NCBI GenBank assembly: GCA_026724425.1
Contig: JAIUCV010000023.1
Coordinates: 6,453,958 to 6,517,957 of the forward strand
Source of the DNA: Erythrophleum ivorense
Taxonomy: Eukaryota > Streptophyta > Magnoliopsida > Fabales > Fabaceae
Direction: 5' to 3'
Length of the DNA stretch: 64,000 nucleotides
Shown: positions 35,033 to 48,500 of the stretch, in pieces
Numbering within the stretch: the first letter of the stretch is position 1
Layout of the letters: every line of letters begins with the position of its first letter
Position numbers and translations under genes: made by a program
The notes under the pieces: model-generated
What the model saw: the letters and a program-made list of their open reading frames with translations, nothing else
Databases searched by the model: none
Told to the model about the DNA's origin: nothing

Positions 35033-35858
35033 TCACGGTGAGATCGAACCATCTCCAATACCCAACATACATGTTGGAACATCTAGTGGAACATCTAACT
35101 CATCACGATTAGTGAATGATGATTATGATAATAGATATGAAAGAATAATTTTTGAAGTAGCTTGTCTTAAATTTAACGTTGATAGCTATGCTTAAATGCA
35201 TTATAATGATAATTATGTCGAGGAATCACCAAACTTGAAAGCCCAACAATTTTTTGATTTACTAAATGCTTTTTAGCAACCACTATGGCTAGGATGTAGT
35301 AATCAATCTGAGTTATCTGTTGTTATAAAAATGTTAAGTATTAAATTCGACAGTAATATATCACAATATAGTTTTAACTAATTTGCAAATTTAAAAAAAA
35401 ATAATTGGTCACCTGATAATATTGTACTTAATAACTATTATTGAATAAAGAAGATAGTATCAAAACTTTATCTATCTGCATAAAAAATTAATATTTATGT
35501 CAATAAATGTATGTTGTATTACAAAGATGACATAGATGAGATAATGTGTAAATTCTATGGAACACATTGATATAAAACTAGTCATCGTGGCTAAAGAAAA
35601 ATTTCAAAAGAGATTCCATTTAAAAAAATACATTATTTATCGATTACCTTTAGATTGCAAAGGCTTTATACTTCAATGAAATTTATTGTGCTTATATAAT
35701 GGCATTAGAATAATAGAAGATGCAAAGGTGTATTGTGTCATTTATCTAATAGAGAAGTATGAAAACATTTTGATAGGATATATCTTGATTTTACGATGGA
35801 ACTAAGAAATGTTTGTCTTAGTTTTTGCACAAAGTTATAGGACATATCACTTTTCTTT
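35033..35858 (+). pseudogene. CACTA (En/Spm) TNP2 transposase remnant, central part
   Basis: Continues the 13025-13278 piece: HGEIEPSP; then AQQFFDLLNAF, QPLWLGC, LSVVIKMLSIKFD and NNWSPDNIVLNNYY; then INKCMLYYKDD, CKFYG, LQRLYTS, WKHFD and FTMELRNVC-LSFCT. These follow the TNP2 order 'PLW.GC...LSA...L..K', 'CMLY.KD', 'RLQRLY' and 'WKHFD...P.FA...RNVRLGL..DG'. Stop codons and small slips occur throughout, for example TAG before QPLW. The catalytic C-terminal half is missing: the sequence stops at about 35858 where minus-strand gypsy integrase sequence begins. Confidence 0.85.
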
Positions 35859-35861
35859 GGT

Positions 35862-36860
35862 TACATCATTTTTCATTCCTGGCCACCAGAAATTTTTTTT
35901 CAAATCTTAATACATCTTGGTGGCACTTGAGTAGATATTATACCTCTTCTTATATGCCACTTCTAGGATTCTTTCTCTCAATCCATTTCGGTTAGGCACA
36001 CAAATTCTATCCTGGTATACTATTACACCATTCTCAGATACCTAAAAATCTAAGGTCCTACCTTAGGAAATCTCACTCTTAATCTTTTTCAAGAATTCAT
36101 CCTCTCTCTAGGCATATATAATCTGGGTTTTCAACTTATTCTCAATTTAGGTCTTACTTAGATACAATTTACCTAATACCACTTGACAAGAGAGGTTCAA
36201 ATTTTTAAACTTCTCTAAGAGTTCTAACTTTCTAATCATTATATGAGTGGCATGGATGGAATTCCTACTCAGGGCATTAGCCACCATATTGGCCTTACCC
36301 GGATGATACTTCAATACATAATTATAATCCTTTAGGAATTCCATCTATTTCTTCTATCTCATTCAATTCCTTTTAGTCAAATAGGTATTTCAGACTCTTA
36401 CGGTCATTATAAATCACTTTGGTAGCACCATACAGATAGTGCCTCAAGATTTTAAGAGTAAACACTATTGCAGCGAACTCAAAGTCATGTATGGGTTAAT
36501 TCTCCATATGAGGCCTTAACTGCTTAGAGGCATATGCCTTACTCTACCCTACTACATCAACACACACCATAACCTTTTCCTCAAGGGATCACTATAAATT
36601 ACAAAGGGTTCACTAGGGTTACAAATAATTAGTATAAGGGTAGTGGTCAATTGGAGTTTCAACTCCTAGAAATTCTTCTCACATCTATCATCTCACACAA
36701 AAGGTGTCTCTTTCCTAATCAGCCTCGTGAGTGGCAAAGCTATCTGAGAAATACCTTAAATAAACTATCTATAATACTTGACTAAATTTAGAAAACTCCT
36801 AACCTCGGTGATAGTCCTAGGTCTATTCTACTGTAACACAACCTCTACTTTATAGGGATC
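35862..36860 (-). pseudogene. GypC RNase H and integrase N-terminus, decayed
   Basis: On the minus strand the RNase H remnant (about 36600-36400) leads to the open stretch 36344-36147, which reads MEFLKDYNYVLKYHPGKANM, then ANALSR. This closely parallels A1. The integrase zinc region follows, to a WWPGMKN-like end at about 35862, where the element is truncated. Several stops and small slips. There is no integrase core in this unit. Confidence 0.8.
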
Positions 36861-37640
36861 TACTGCAACCCCCTTATGTGATATCAAATGACCTAAGAAC
36901 TTCACCTCGGTTAGCCAAAACTCACATTTACTAAGTTTGGCATACAACCTCTTATTTCTCAGAGTCTCTAGGACTAGTCTCAAATGTCTCTCATGCTTCT
37001 TAAAAGATCTAAAGTAGAATAAAAATTTATCAATAAAGACTACCACAAACTAATCTAAATACAATTTTAATACCTTGTTCATGTAATCTATGAACACAAT
37101 AGGCACATTCATTTGCTTGAATGGCATCACAAGTAACTCATAATGCCCATATCTAGTTTTGAATGCCTCTTCTGGGACATCTCTAGTTCTTACTCTCAAT
37201 TGGTGGTACTCAGATCTAAGATCTATCTTGGAAAACACAGATACCCAAACTAACTGATCTAACAAGTCACCTATTTTAGGGAGAAGATATTTATTATTGA
37301 TGGAAACTTTTTTCAGCTCTTTGTAATCTATACACAGTCTTAAGCTATCATCCTTCTTCTTCGCAAATAACACTGGAGCTCCCCAGGGTAAAACACTATG
37401 ATGTATAAACCCTTTCTCTAATAACTCCTCTATCTACTTTTTTAACTCAGCAAGGTTGGTGGGAGGAACCCTATAAGGAGCCTTGGATACTGATCCAGCC
37501 CTAGGCACTATGTCTATAGGAAACTCTATCTCTCTCTCAGGAGGTAGACCACTAAAATTAAAATCCTTAAGGAAAACCTCTAGGAATTCCCTAACCACTG
37601 GGATCTCCTCTATCCCTTCCTTTACTTCATCTTAAATAGA
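36828..37640 (-). pseudogene. GypC reverse transcriptase, catalytic motif lost
   Basis: Minus strand: FAKKKDDSLRLCIDYKELKK, FSKIDLRSEYHQLRV and YGHYELLVMPF, then the active-site region reads VVFIDKFLFYFRS instead of FIDD. The second catalytic Asp is Lys, so the enzyme is dead regardless of the frame breaks. A stop separates the two halves at about 37049. RHLRLVLETLRNKRLYAKLS and FWLTEVKFLGHLIS complete the domain. Confidence 0.9.
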
Positions 37641-38272
37641 GAAAAAGACTAGAACCTTAACATCCATGTTTTAAATATCTCTCAGCTTGGGCAGCAGTTA
37701 TAAAGGATAACTCAGCCTCTATCCTAGGTATAGTCCCATAAGTAGGTATAGATATGGTTCCGTGTTCATAATCAAGCACAACATTATTGGCAGTTATTCA
37801 ATTCATACTAATAATCAAATCAATATCATGGAAGGGGATATAAATCAAATCAATAGTGGTATGACAGTGATTAAACTAAATAGTGACATTCAAGCAAGCA
37901 TGGAAAGTAACCACGTGGCCTCCTGTAGGTGTAGTGATAGATAAATCAAATGGTAAAGTTCTAATATCAAAACCTAATTGCCTCACACAATCATAAGATA
38001 TGAATGAGTGACTAACACCTAAATCAAACATAGCAACTACAGGAAATCTACTCACTATGAACATACCTCGAATCAAATTAAGTGGCACATTGGCTTCCTG
38101 CTGAGAAAGGGCGAACACCCTGCCCTAGGTGTGCGGCCTAAGTGGAGGCACTGTATTCATTTGGAGGCAGTTACTGGCAATGTGTCTCAATTTCCTACAC
38201 TTAAAACACATCATTGTAGGTTGTTGGGTGATTGACTAAGTGCAAGAAGGCTACACTTTCTTGCCCTTCGAT
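37641..38272 (-). pseudogene. GypC protease and nucleocapsid zinc knuckle, decayed
   Basis: Minus strand: zinc knuckle CFKCRKLRHIASNC (CX2CX4HX4C retained), then the open stretch 38118-37876 with FIVSRFPVVAMFDLGVSHSF. The catalytic Asp-Ser-Gly has become Asp-Leu-Gly, so the protease is inactive. Homologous to the A1 segment 20320-20830. The upstream gag is separated by solo LTR B3. Confidence 0.85.
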
Positions 38273-40932
38273 TGTGACGACCCTAACTTCTAATCATTGT
38301 AATTAAGGTTAGAAATATGATTAATAACCATAAAGCAGGGTTACGTGGCATTAAGACTAATTACATTGTGATAATACGGGGAAACTTGAACCTTAATGTG
38401 GTTAGAGTCATCAATCATACGATTATAAACACTTATGTGCATAAGGAAAACAAATACTCATTTACCAGTCTTTGATTCTATTACTCATCAATTATAACTC
38501 ACCCTAATATCTCTACATCACCCCTTGAGATTAACATATGAAAAACTAAGGTTTTCTAGTCAATATAAGTGTTTTAGCATGTTTGCCGCGGCTAATTTCC
38601 ATTTAGCCGCGATCAATTCTTCTCGGCTTCACCCCTCCTATCGCTACATCGCCGCGGCGAGTTGGACCTTCACCGCGGCCAACCTACATGGCGCCGTGGT
38701 GAAGAAGCCTCATGGAACTTCCCTCGCTCACCTCTCGCTATTGGCTATAGCCAATTCCTCTCTGAAATTCCTGGCTCATTTTCAAAAAAGTTTACTGCGG
38801 CCAATTCCTCAATTCGCCGCGGCAAATTACCCTCTGGACAAACTCCCAGTTTCACCTCCTACATTTTGCCGCAGCCAATTCCACATTCACTGCGGCAATT
38901 TCCTCTCTGGCACTCTCCCTAGGAAACCTCGCCTTTATTGGCCGCAGCCAACTCCATTTTAGCCACGGCGAAGTGCGTTCTGGTCTTACACTCCGAAAAT
39001 CTGGTCTCCTACTCTCTTTTCTTCCCCCTTAGGGTCCCTCTACCTTAGTTGTGGGGCTCAAATAGCTCTCATTAGCCTAATTTACCTGGCTAGTCTATCC
39101 TCTTTAATTTAAGATTTAAGGGTTAATTTCTTTTCTCTAATTACCTTATATCAGCAAATCCATATGTCAGCAAGTTTGTAAAATAACAATAACAGGGGTT
39201 CATAACAATATATTAAGATTACATTTCCAATATTAAGCTATATCAGAGTTCAACAAGGCTTATAACAGATACCATAAATCCATACATCAAATACCAATTT
39301 AAAGTAAGGTCTACTCCTCAATAGGTACACATTATATTATCAAAGTACAGACTCCTACACTTGGCAATACAGATACATGATGATGCTATACAAGACTTAA
39401 CAAAATTAGCATCTACCCTATGCTATTTAGACCAAGTGTAGCTTCCCACACCCAACCTCGGCTCATGGATGTTCATCCACTTGCTTACCCTTATCCTTAC
39501 CAGAGGACCCTTCACCTGAAATATTAATCCCATAAAATAGGGTGAGATATAAATCTCAGTAACCAAGGCAATGCCATTATATATCCAATTTAATTAGCAT
39601 ATATGCATGAATCAAAATCAACATCAGAATCATATCAATCATATCAGTAAATGAAGCAATTAGGCTATCATGATTACTATCCCATACTAGCAATCATGTT
39701 ATCACATGTTAAAGGCCATTAACACCGGGAGAGGCCCGTCCACGACACCTCCTCACCATTGAGTACAACCAGGGCTCAGTGCATCTGGGGTTTGATCATA
39801 ACCCGGTGCTCGATCGAAGCACATGCACGGGTGGCAGCCGCACCACAGCTCTACCATGGACTCACAAAGTCCAATCACAATTCAACAGATAGCCAACCAA
39901 TTCATTCAACATTTCAAATCATTCATATACAGTAACATATGAAATTAAATTAGATATATATATATGGAATTGATATAAACCTGGTTACCTCACTTGTAGA
40001 CAAAATTGCAACAGCCACCACAATTCCAAATTCAGATTAGAGTGTCCTTCACCAGAAAACTCAATATTCCACCCAAAATCCTAAGCAAATTCGTACAGAA
40101 TTAATACCCATTTTATAAATCAGTTATGGGGGTCTCAAATTAACAAATGGAGCATCAAAATGGAGGGTTTAAACTCACCCAAGGTTAGCCCTAACCTCAA
40201 CCTACGAATTTCACCAAGAAAATCCTCAAATTCCCACATTTCAGATTTTTGGTAGAGTGAAAATACTCCAAATGAAAAACTAATCAGACCAAATTAAAGA
40301 GAAAGAGAAGAGGATTAAGATATATAACAAGTACCTTAGCTGATTTTGAGCTTAGAGTTGAGAAATAGTGGAATTCTTGCCCCAAACCCTAACCTCCTCT
40401 CCAAGCTCCGAATTTCTCTTTGTGTTTTGTGTTTCAGTAAGTGTGAGGAAGAGGCTGATGTATTAGGGTTTTAGTTGGGTTTAAGTTGGGTCAAATGTGG
40501 GTCATGGGTTGCTCCAAGGTCCATCTTCATTTGGGCTTCAGATTTTAAGTTTGTTGGGCTAGTTTCAAGATGTTGGGTTGCTGAAATCCAATTGGGCCAG
40601 ACCAAGTTTTAAGAGCCCAAAGGTTTTGGGTCTGCACAGGGGTTATTGGGCTAATTATAAGAACCTATATAAGGTGGGTATTGGGCCTCCATCACATTGG
40701 ATCAAGTTGGTTTTACACCTAGCTTATTGGACCTCCATTAGCCTCTTATCATGACCTCCTACATTAATTTGGGCCTAAATGAAATTTCTCTCCCAATTAA
40801 ATCTCAAACCTGTATTAATAAATTTACCTTTCTAAAATCTCTATTTATTTAACTTACCTAATTATCCTATATTAATTATTCCTAATTAATCTAATCCGTG
40901 ATTAACACCTTAATTAATTATGGGGTGTTACA
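38273..40932 (-). mobile_element. GypB solo LTR B3 (minus), inside GypC gag
   Basis: 2660 bp with perfect TSD TCGAT (38268-38272 and 40933-40937). Left end TGTGACGACC; right end reads TGTAACACCCC on the minus strand. Best preserved of the three GypB LTRs, so it defines the family ends. A 145-codon plus-strand frame (38525-38962) runs antisense through its CCGCGG array and has no recognisable protein features. Confidence 0.95.
38583..38970. repeat. CCGCGG palindromic word array in GypB LTR B3
   Basis: GCCGCGGC, CACCGCGGCC, GCCGCAGCC and related words recur about every 25-50 bp in a GC-rich island, many followed by AATT or AAATT. Confidence 0.85.
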
Positions 40933-41449
40933 TCGATGGCCTTCTATTCCATTGTACCTTGTCTCTCTTTTTATTGGTAGGTGTTGTGCTAGAACCCTCT
41001 TCTGGTCTCAGTCTCTTTAGTTTTAGAGCCACTTTTTGATTAGCTGAAATCGCAATAGGCATGATAGCTCATATATTATTCTCAATCATCCTACTAACCT
41101 CCACAAGGTTATTGAAATTCCTGATATGCTGTGGAGTGACTCTGTCGTTAATCAGGGGCTTCAACCCCATCTCAAATTACAACTCATCATCATATCTTTG
41201 GAGATAAGAAGAATACCGAGACAGTTTAATAAACTTGGCCACATATTGATCAACTGTCATTTCATTAGTTTGCTTCAAGCTTATGAATTGCATCTCCTTC
41301 TGTTTCCTCATTGAACTAGGGAAGTACTTTTCATAAAACTCTACTAGAAAGTTCTCCCAATTAATATGCAAATTCTTGATTTCCATTAAAGGCTTTATAC
41401 TACATCACCATCTATCTGCCTCTTTCTGTATTATAAAGATGGTGATCTG
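40933..41449 (-). pseudogene. gag: GypC gag, central part
   Basis: Minus strand open stretch 41386-41177: LVEFYEKYFPSSMRKQKEMQ, then SLKQTNEMTVDQYVAKFIKL and SRYSSYLQRYDDE. This is the same capsid segment as A1 19834-20050. Upstream, ADRW followed by TGA (TGG in relatives) marks one stop. Lies between solo LTRs B3 and C4. Confidence 0.85.
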
Positions 41450-44400
41450 TGTAACACCATATTCATTTCCCCTATCTCATATTATTCTAGCTTGCATTTT
41501 CTTGGTCTAGCACATTTACTCAAGAAAAGTAATAAAATAATAGATTGTTTTTACATTACGTCGTGCATAAATTTTTCATTTCATGTCCCGTGGATCATAT
41601 GAATTCATCCATCACATTCTCATATTTAGATAAACAAATACATCTCAAAACCATCTTAAGAAGTGGCCAAGAACTCAAGCTTATGGAACATTTACACAAA
41701 TTTTACAAGTGCAGCCTCGAGTTAGTGTGCTAGTTTTTTGTCATCAACTTTGAAAATTTATAACTAATTTTAGAAACATCAAAATCAAGCACACTATACC
41801 ATTATAGAAAGCTATAAATATCTACTTTATACGAAAAATAAGTTTGGACCAGAATAAGGATGTTTAGCCACTAGAAATCGATGGAACAATAACCAAGTTT
41901 GCTTATCACTATTAGTATTATCATAGAACTTTAAAAATTCATATCTTCTTGCTTAGACATCTAATTGGGGTGATCTTAGTGGCCATAGAAAAATTATCAT
42001 GTCTAATGTATTTTTGTAAAATTTCATGAGCATTGGACACTATTATCCTTTGAATGACATAGGAGAAGAAACTGACCATATGAATAGTAACAATATCAGA
42101 ACAACTGAAATTTGGCAACTTTGAAAAATCATAATTAATTTCACAAGCTCCAAGTAATTTGGTATTTAGCTTTCCAAAAATTCTAGATGAGATCTATATG
42201 CATTCCAAATTTCATGACAAAATTCATTCATTTGGTCAGAATGTGCCATAGGGTTACAAAATAGCACTTTTTGTGTCTCATAAGGGTCTCGAATAGTCCA
42301 AATCCACTTCTAAGACATCTATGGCCACTTGAGCACATGGAAAAACACCAAAATGGTCTATTAAACATGCCTCAAAGGTGCACAAACCCATATTTCTTGC
42401 TATACACAAGAACACATAAGCCATATCTTGCTATTCAATGCCTAAAAATGGCTATATCATATATATGACGTCAAATCTCATTCATATACAATATATTCAC
42501 ATATTTACATATGTTCATGAGGTCATATATCATATACAACAAGGGATTATGTCATATGCCATTTATATGACTACAAAATAGATGGTTTCACATACTTTGT
42601 TATCAAATTCTCTTCTTCAAGTTTGGTGGCTCCCATTTCTTAGCTCACTTGATTCACCTAGTCATGTTAGACAATGGGGAGGAAGGGATGAGATTCTAAA
42701 AATTTCAATAGCTCTTCTCCCTTTTAATTATACATAAAGAATGCAAATTCAAATCTAAAAATACATGCATGAATATCATGGGACATATAATCATTTATGG
42801 AATATCTCTAGCATTTAAGAAATCATATAAGACATGCAAAGACTTGCCAAGCAAGTGGTTTAACCTCACCCATTCTCTTTAAGGATTTTGGACTTGCCTC
42901 ACCTATTTTCTTAAAGGGTTCTTGACTAAGCCTCATTCTTTATAAATTTTTGGCTTTTTCTCACCCATGCTTGAGGGTTTTTGGCTTATCCTCACTATTG
43001 TTAGGGGACTTTTAGCTTCACCACATTCAAGCAAAACAAAGAAACTTCATAAAGCATCATTTGAATGCATAATAATAACATCATGGTACCATGGCATTTA
43101 GATGCATGCTAAAACATTTTTCATGGCTTAAAACATACATACACATATTCAATGACAAGATAAACATCCATTCATATATGAGAGAAAGAAGAGAGAACTA
43201 CCTTTATCACAAATGCACACTTTTCCCTTCAAGAATGCTTCCTCTCCCTCAGCCACACACTCATAAAGATATGAGACTTGGTTCCTTTGGTCTAGATACA
43301 TAATATGGAAGCCAATTACACTCTTGGAACAAATTCTAAAACCACATATTCATTTCAAAAGCTAAGTGGTTATTGTGGTTCAATTATGGCTCCATAATGC
43401 ACTTAATGAAGCAACATCCATAATCTATGATCTAGACTCCATTCTTTCCATCCATTTATGATTCTTGACTCTTTTTAAGTCTCTTGGAGCCATCACACAA
43501 TTAATTTAAAGAGCCTAGCCAGGTGTTGCTTCTTTAAATTATAATATGGAACCTATGATACCATCTCACTATCCATGACTTCTAAAATTTGTTCAAGGCT
43601 TCCTCTCATCCTCTCCCATCATATATGACTCAAAACCAAGCTTGAAAAAAAAATTGAAACTACCCCTTAGTGCTTCATCCTCCCTAGGCTAAGGCTATGG
43701 ATCAATAGAGCACCAAATGAGTTTACTTTGTTTTCTTGATAGGAGATGCATGTGGGAAGCTTCTTAGGGATCTCTAGTGCTCATCCAAACATCCATTTTA
43801 GCCTAGGAACTCTTGCATCAAAACAAAATTTTGGTGAAACCCTTACTTTGTTATCTTGAAATCTAATGGTTATTTGATTATTTCTTTTGTATGTTCTTAT
43901 TCTTTTCTCTCATTTTTCTAAGATTCACTCTTGGTTTAGCTAGAAATTTAACTCCTTAGGGCTAGTCTTACATGGGTCAAAAATCACAAGAGAAGGAACA
44001 AAAAGAATCATGCATAAGGTGGCAAAATACCTCGGTTTCTTGACTTTCTTTTGTTTGTTCTTCTTTTTGGTTGGCTTCTCCTCTCTAAACTCAAAAATTC
44101 CCTCCTTGGTCTGACCTCAAAACAGATCCAAAAGCTTCAATAAAACCACATGAAAGATGGAAAGATAAAGGAAAAGGAATTTGCTAAAGAAAAACTAAGA
44201 AAATCCATGAAAAACCACACCTTTTTCCTGCTTTTTCTCTTCCCTTTCTCTCCTCCCTTGTGTGCCTCACTCCTTTGCTTCTTTCTCTGGTTTAGGGCAG
44301 AAATAAAATGGACTAAGTAAGGAGAAGAGTGGCACATGGGGTATATATAGGTAGGTCTAAGAAATTGTTTTAAAAAATTTCAATTATGTCACTTAATTTT

Positions 44401-44901
44401 GGCAATTTTGTTTCCAGTTTATTTTAGCTTCTTTTTGAGAACCATCTTCTCCATCATACAATTTAGGTCATCAATCTTATAAAATACCTTTGGAATCACT
44501 CAAATTAGAGCTAAAACCTTCTCGAATGAAAGGGTCAAAGTTTGAGTCAACTGACGTTAGAAAACAGACACTTGAGGGGTTTTAACTATCTTGAGCCTTC
44601 CTATGGTTTTCAGGGCCTCTGAGAACCCTAAGGAACTTAATTTTTCTAGTTAAAAAGCCCTCCTATGAGAATTTTAAATTTTTTCTAAAATTATGAAAAT
44701 GCCATTACGTTACATAGTTATTTCGTTAAATTTTGTCTGGTTATTTTAGCCTCTATTCTAAGGCACCTCTGGCAATCTAATTTCATTACTTAATGTCTAG
44801 ATCATTATTCTAATTTTTTTGAACCTTAACTATTTCATTTTAGAAGACTTACTTTGAAAATGTATTCATTTCTGTCATTTTTATGAAAACTGGACATTAC
44901 A
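41450..44901 (-). mobile_element. GypC solo LTR C4 (minus), inside GypC gag
   Basis: 3452 bp. Left end TGTAACACCAT; right end reads TGTAATGTCCAG on the minus strand. Flanking 5-mers ATCTG (41445-41449) and AGCTG (44902-44906) agree at four of five positions. Joining the flanks restores the gag reading (Gln-rich segment before the ADRW motif). Contains the CCAAAAGTCC-type repeats (about 42866-43022). Confidence 0.85.
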
Positions 44902-45368
44902 AGCTGGGCCTTCTATTATGAAGTGTACTCCATCACTGTAAAGATTTTCTCTATCACCATAACCTATGCCTCTACCTTATCTACATCTAGTGCCCCATCA
45001 AATGCAGGTGGACTATTCTTTCTGAATTGATTCAGTAGTTTTTGAATAGTTGGCAAAGTCTGAGCTGGCTCTTAGGGAAGTGGAAGTGGAATGCCAGAGG
45101 TGGATGGCTGAGGCAAAAGGGCTTCTCTCCTAGCTTCTTCTTGCCTATTCAAGGTATCTTACAACTACATTATCATCTAATGCTATTGTTACATAATGTA
45201 CCTCTGTTGTTCCAGCATCTCCTGCTGTTGGCCTATTATGGTCTCATACTAATTTAATCTCTCCATGATGGCTCACAAAGGATCTTCAGGCTCAACCCGG
45301 ACCTTTAGCTCAATCCTTTGAGCCTTGGGTGGCCTGCCTCTACTCCTGCCTCATCTAGTGTCTACCAT
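44902..45368 (-). pseudogene. gag: GypC gag, N-terminal part
   Basis: Minus strand from the ATG at 45368: MVDTR, stop, GRSRGRPPKAQR, then a Gln-rich segment (EMLEQQRYIM) and QKLLNQFRKNSPPAFDGALD. It parallels A1 gag residue by residue. TGA and several TAG/TAA codons interrupt it. Cut by C4 within the next segment. Confidence 0.85.
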
Positions 45369-45517
45369 TTTGTCTAAAAAGGAGTAGCACCCTTAAGTAC
45401 ACAATTGTATCTCAAGCACATATGCATGTGTCTTTCATCACTTCTATGGGAATTCACACCTTAACACAACCAATAATGCAATTCAAGAGCCTAAACACCT
45501 AGCAAAGGTGACTAAAC

Positions 45518-45532
45518 CTTTACTCTGATACA
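45518..45532 (-). promoter_or_regulatory. primer binding site of the GypC element
   Basis: On the minus strand, GTATCAGAGTAAAGG follows the LTR end after a short T run. It matches the initiator tRNA-Met complement with one change. Confidence 0.8.
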
Positions 45533-45537
45533 AAAAA

Positions 45538-48500
45538 TGTCAAATTATCACAATTTATAAGCTTTTATATACTAAAGAGAAGACCTTGTACTCTGGCTAA
45601 AAACCTTGTCAACAAGATCTCAAATTTCTCAATATAAAATGTCAGATCTTATTAATGGGATCTCAGATCTTGTCTACAAGATATGATTCTAACCTTAGAA
45701 TTTCCTTGATTTAATGCCAAATCAATTGTAATATGTGTATTTAACTAAAAACATTCCCACATAGGGCATAAAACATTCCCTATCAAGGACTTCCATGCCT
45801 TTGGTAAGGGAATTAATCACTTTTAAGGGGCAAATTTATTAAATCTTGCCCATATGGCCTATTTAAACTTACCTCAAATTAGTTTCATCCATAACATAGT
45901 TAAACATACTAGAAACAACTCAATTTGATGCTTACAACATGGATCAAGAGCCATCTCTCATGGATTTAGAACCAAAAACTAGAGAATCTCACTTTTACTC
46001 TCAGGTTCTATTCAGTGGCAATTTACTGATAGCAACTTTAGAAAATCATAACTAATTCTAAAAAAATTGAAGTCAAACACATAATAGCTTTTTAAAAATC
46101 TCTAAATGTCAAATTTATAATAAGAATAATTCCAATCCATAATAACATCATTTGGACCACATTTGATAACAAAAAAATGACATAGGTCAGACTGTCCAGC
46201 GTTTCTGATATAGTTTACTGATATAAATTTCAAAAATTTATAACTAATTCTAAAAAATTGAATGTAGGAAAATCATACCAATTTGAAAAAGCTACAAATG
46301 CTAAATAGAGGGAAAAAATAAGTTTAGACCAAATTAGAAGCCTTTAGACCCTAAAAATTGATGGAATGATAACTAAGGTCTACTGGCATCTTGGATACTA
46401 ATATGAAACTTTAAAAAATTAGTTCTCCCTTTACAGACCTCCAATTAAGATGCTTCTAGTTAGTAAATGTCTAGTTTGTCCCTATAAAATTCCATAGCCA
46501 TTGGACACTATTTGACTCTTGAATGATAGAAGCAAAGTTTCTGACCACAAGTATAGTAACAGAACTAGAACTGTCCAAAATTGATGATTTTGAAAATTTA
46601 CCAAAAATTCTTTAGAGCTCTAAATAATATGTAATTTAGCTTCTCAAAAAGATCTAGACATGACCTATAAGCATGCCAAGTTTTAGACCAAGAAAAGGTC
46701 ATTTGGTCAAATCTTGACATAGCTCTTGAATTTGGCAAGTTTAGTAACATAAAATGGTGAATATGGTTCCAAATGGCCTCTTACATGGTCTAACATCTCT
46801 AGGGCAAGTTTTAAAGTAAGAATGCATCATATATGAACTGCCCAAGTGTTTTAAACCATCACACATCTCAATTTCACCATGCTGCATACAAGAATACATA
46901 GCTACCTACAAGCCACCAAGTGACGAAATCTCACATTTTCATTGCTTTGGTTCCAAATATGATTCATACATCATTTATACATATTTTTACACCTACTCCA
47001 ATATTTGCATCTCAAAAGTAACATGTATATATACACTTTGATATTCTTTTACATTAAAGCCATATAAAACTATACAAAGTGTCAAGAAATAGCTTTTCAA
47101 GCTCTTTGGCTTCCATCTTTAGCTTCTTGGACACCACCTAGACATGATGAGATAGGAAAGGGAAGGGGTGAGATTTATGGAATCTCAATAGCTCATACAC
47201 TCATTCAAGTAAGCAATCAAGTATGTATCATGTCAAAGAGCACAAGCATGCATTCTAATATCACCATAAAGTATTCAATTCAACATTCCCATGCCATAAA
47301 GTCATGTCAAAGTTAAGAATAAGCTTTAGAGACTTTTGTTTAGCCTCACCCCATTTTTAGGACTTTTGGATTAGCCTTACCCTTGGCCTAGGGACTTTTG
47401 ACTTGGCTTCACCCATTTTATGAGACTTTTGGTCTTATCTCACCCATACCTAGGGACTTTTGGCATCACTTCAGCCATATCAAGGGACTTTTGGCATCAC
47501 CTCACCCTTATGAGCAATTTTTCACAATCAAATAACATTCAAGAAGGCATATTGGCACCAATGCTACAACACAACATGAAGTGGCATGTTTCAAAATATA
47601 ATTTCACACACAAGCATACAATGATACACACACATCCAAGAATGCAAACAAAAATAGAGTGAAAAGCTACCTTGGTGGAATTCCAAGCTTTAACTTTGAT
47701 TATTCCTTCCCTTTCTTGGCTACACACCCACAAATAGATGGGTCTTGATTCCCTTGACCTAAACACCACAAATAACACTCAATTACTTTATGGGAACAAG
47801 TCAAAGCATTAGACACACACTAAAGAAGCACACTTGTTCATTGATCTCACATTAGTTCTATTAATGGTCTAATCAATCAACTACCATAGTTCAAGTTCTT
47901 GGTTCTATTTTCTCCTTATATCTAGACCTCTTGATTCCATTTAGACTCTTTTAAGTCATCATGCACTCAATTCCAAAAGCCTAGGTCCCTGTTGCTTCTA
48001 TAGGTCATATTATCGAACCTATTGCCTCATCTCCCAATCTATAGCTTTTAAACTTTCCCTAAGTTTCCTCCCACCTTCTTCCATCATATAAAGTCCTAAA
48101 CCCAACTTGGAATAATTTAAAGCACCCCTTAAGTATTCCAAGGAGCTTTGGTCGAGACATAGCAAGGAAATTTTCCCTATGGAGTTTTTAATTTTTTTTC
48201 TTGATGGAAGAGACACCTAGGGGTCTTAGGAACATAAACAAACACTCACATACCTAGGGAATTTAAGAATCAAATCAGTTTTATAATATGTTCAAGAGCT
48301 TACACTTTCCTACCTTGAATTTCAATGGATAAACTTTAAATTTTCTTGCATATTCCAAGTTTCCATAGCCTAAATTAATGAATTCTCACTGGTTCTTAGA
48401 TAGAAATTCTCCCCTCCTACCTAGTCTTAACTTGGCTAAGACACTTAAAGAGGAACAAGGGAAGAAGAAGCAACAAAAAGGAAGAAAGCTACCTTAAAAC

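Noticed and set aside
38525..38962. 145-codon plus-strand open frame
   Set aside because: It runs antisense through the CCGCGG array of solo LTR B3, has no recognisable domain, and reflects low stop density in GC-rich repeats.
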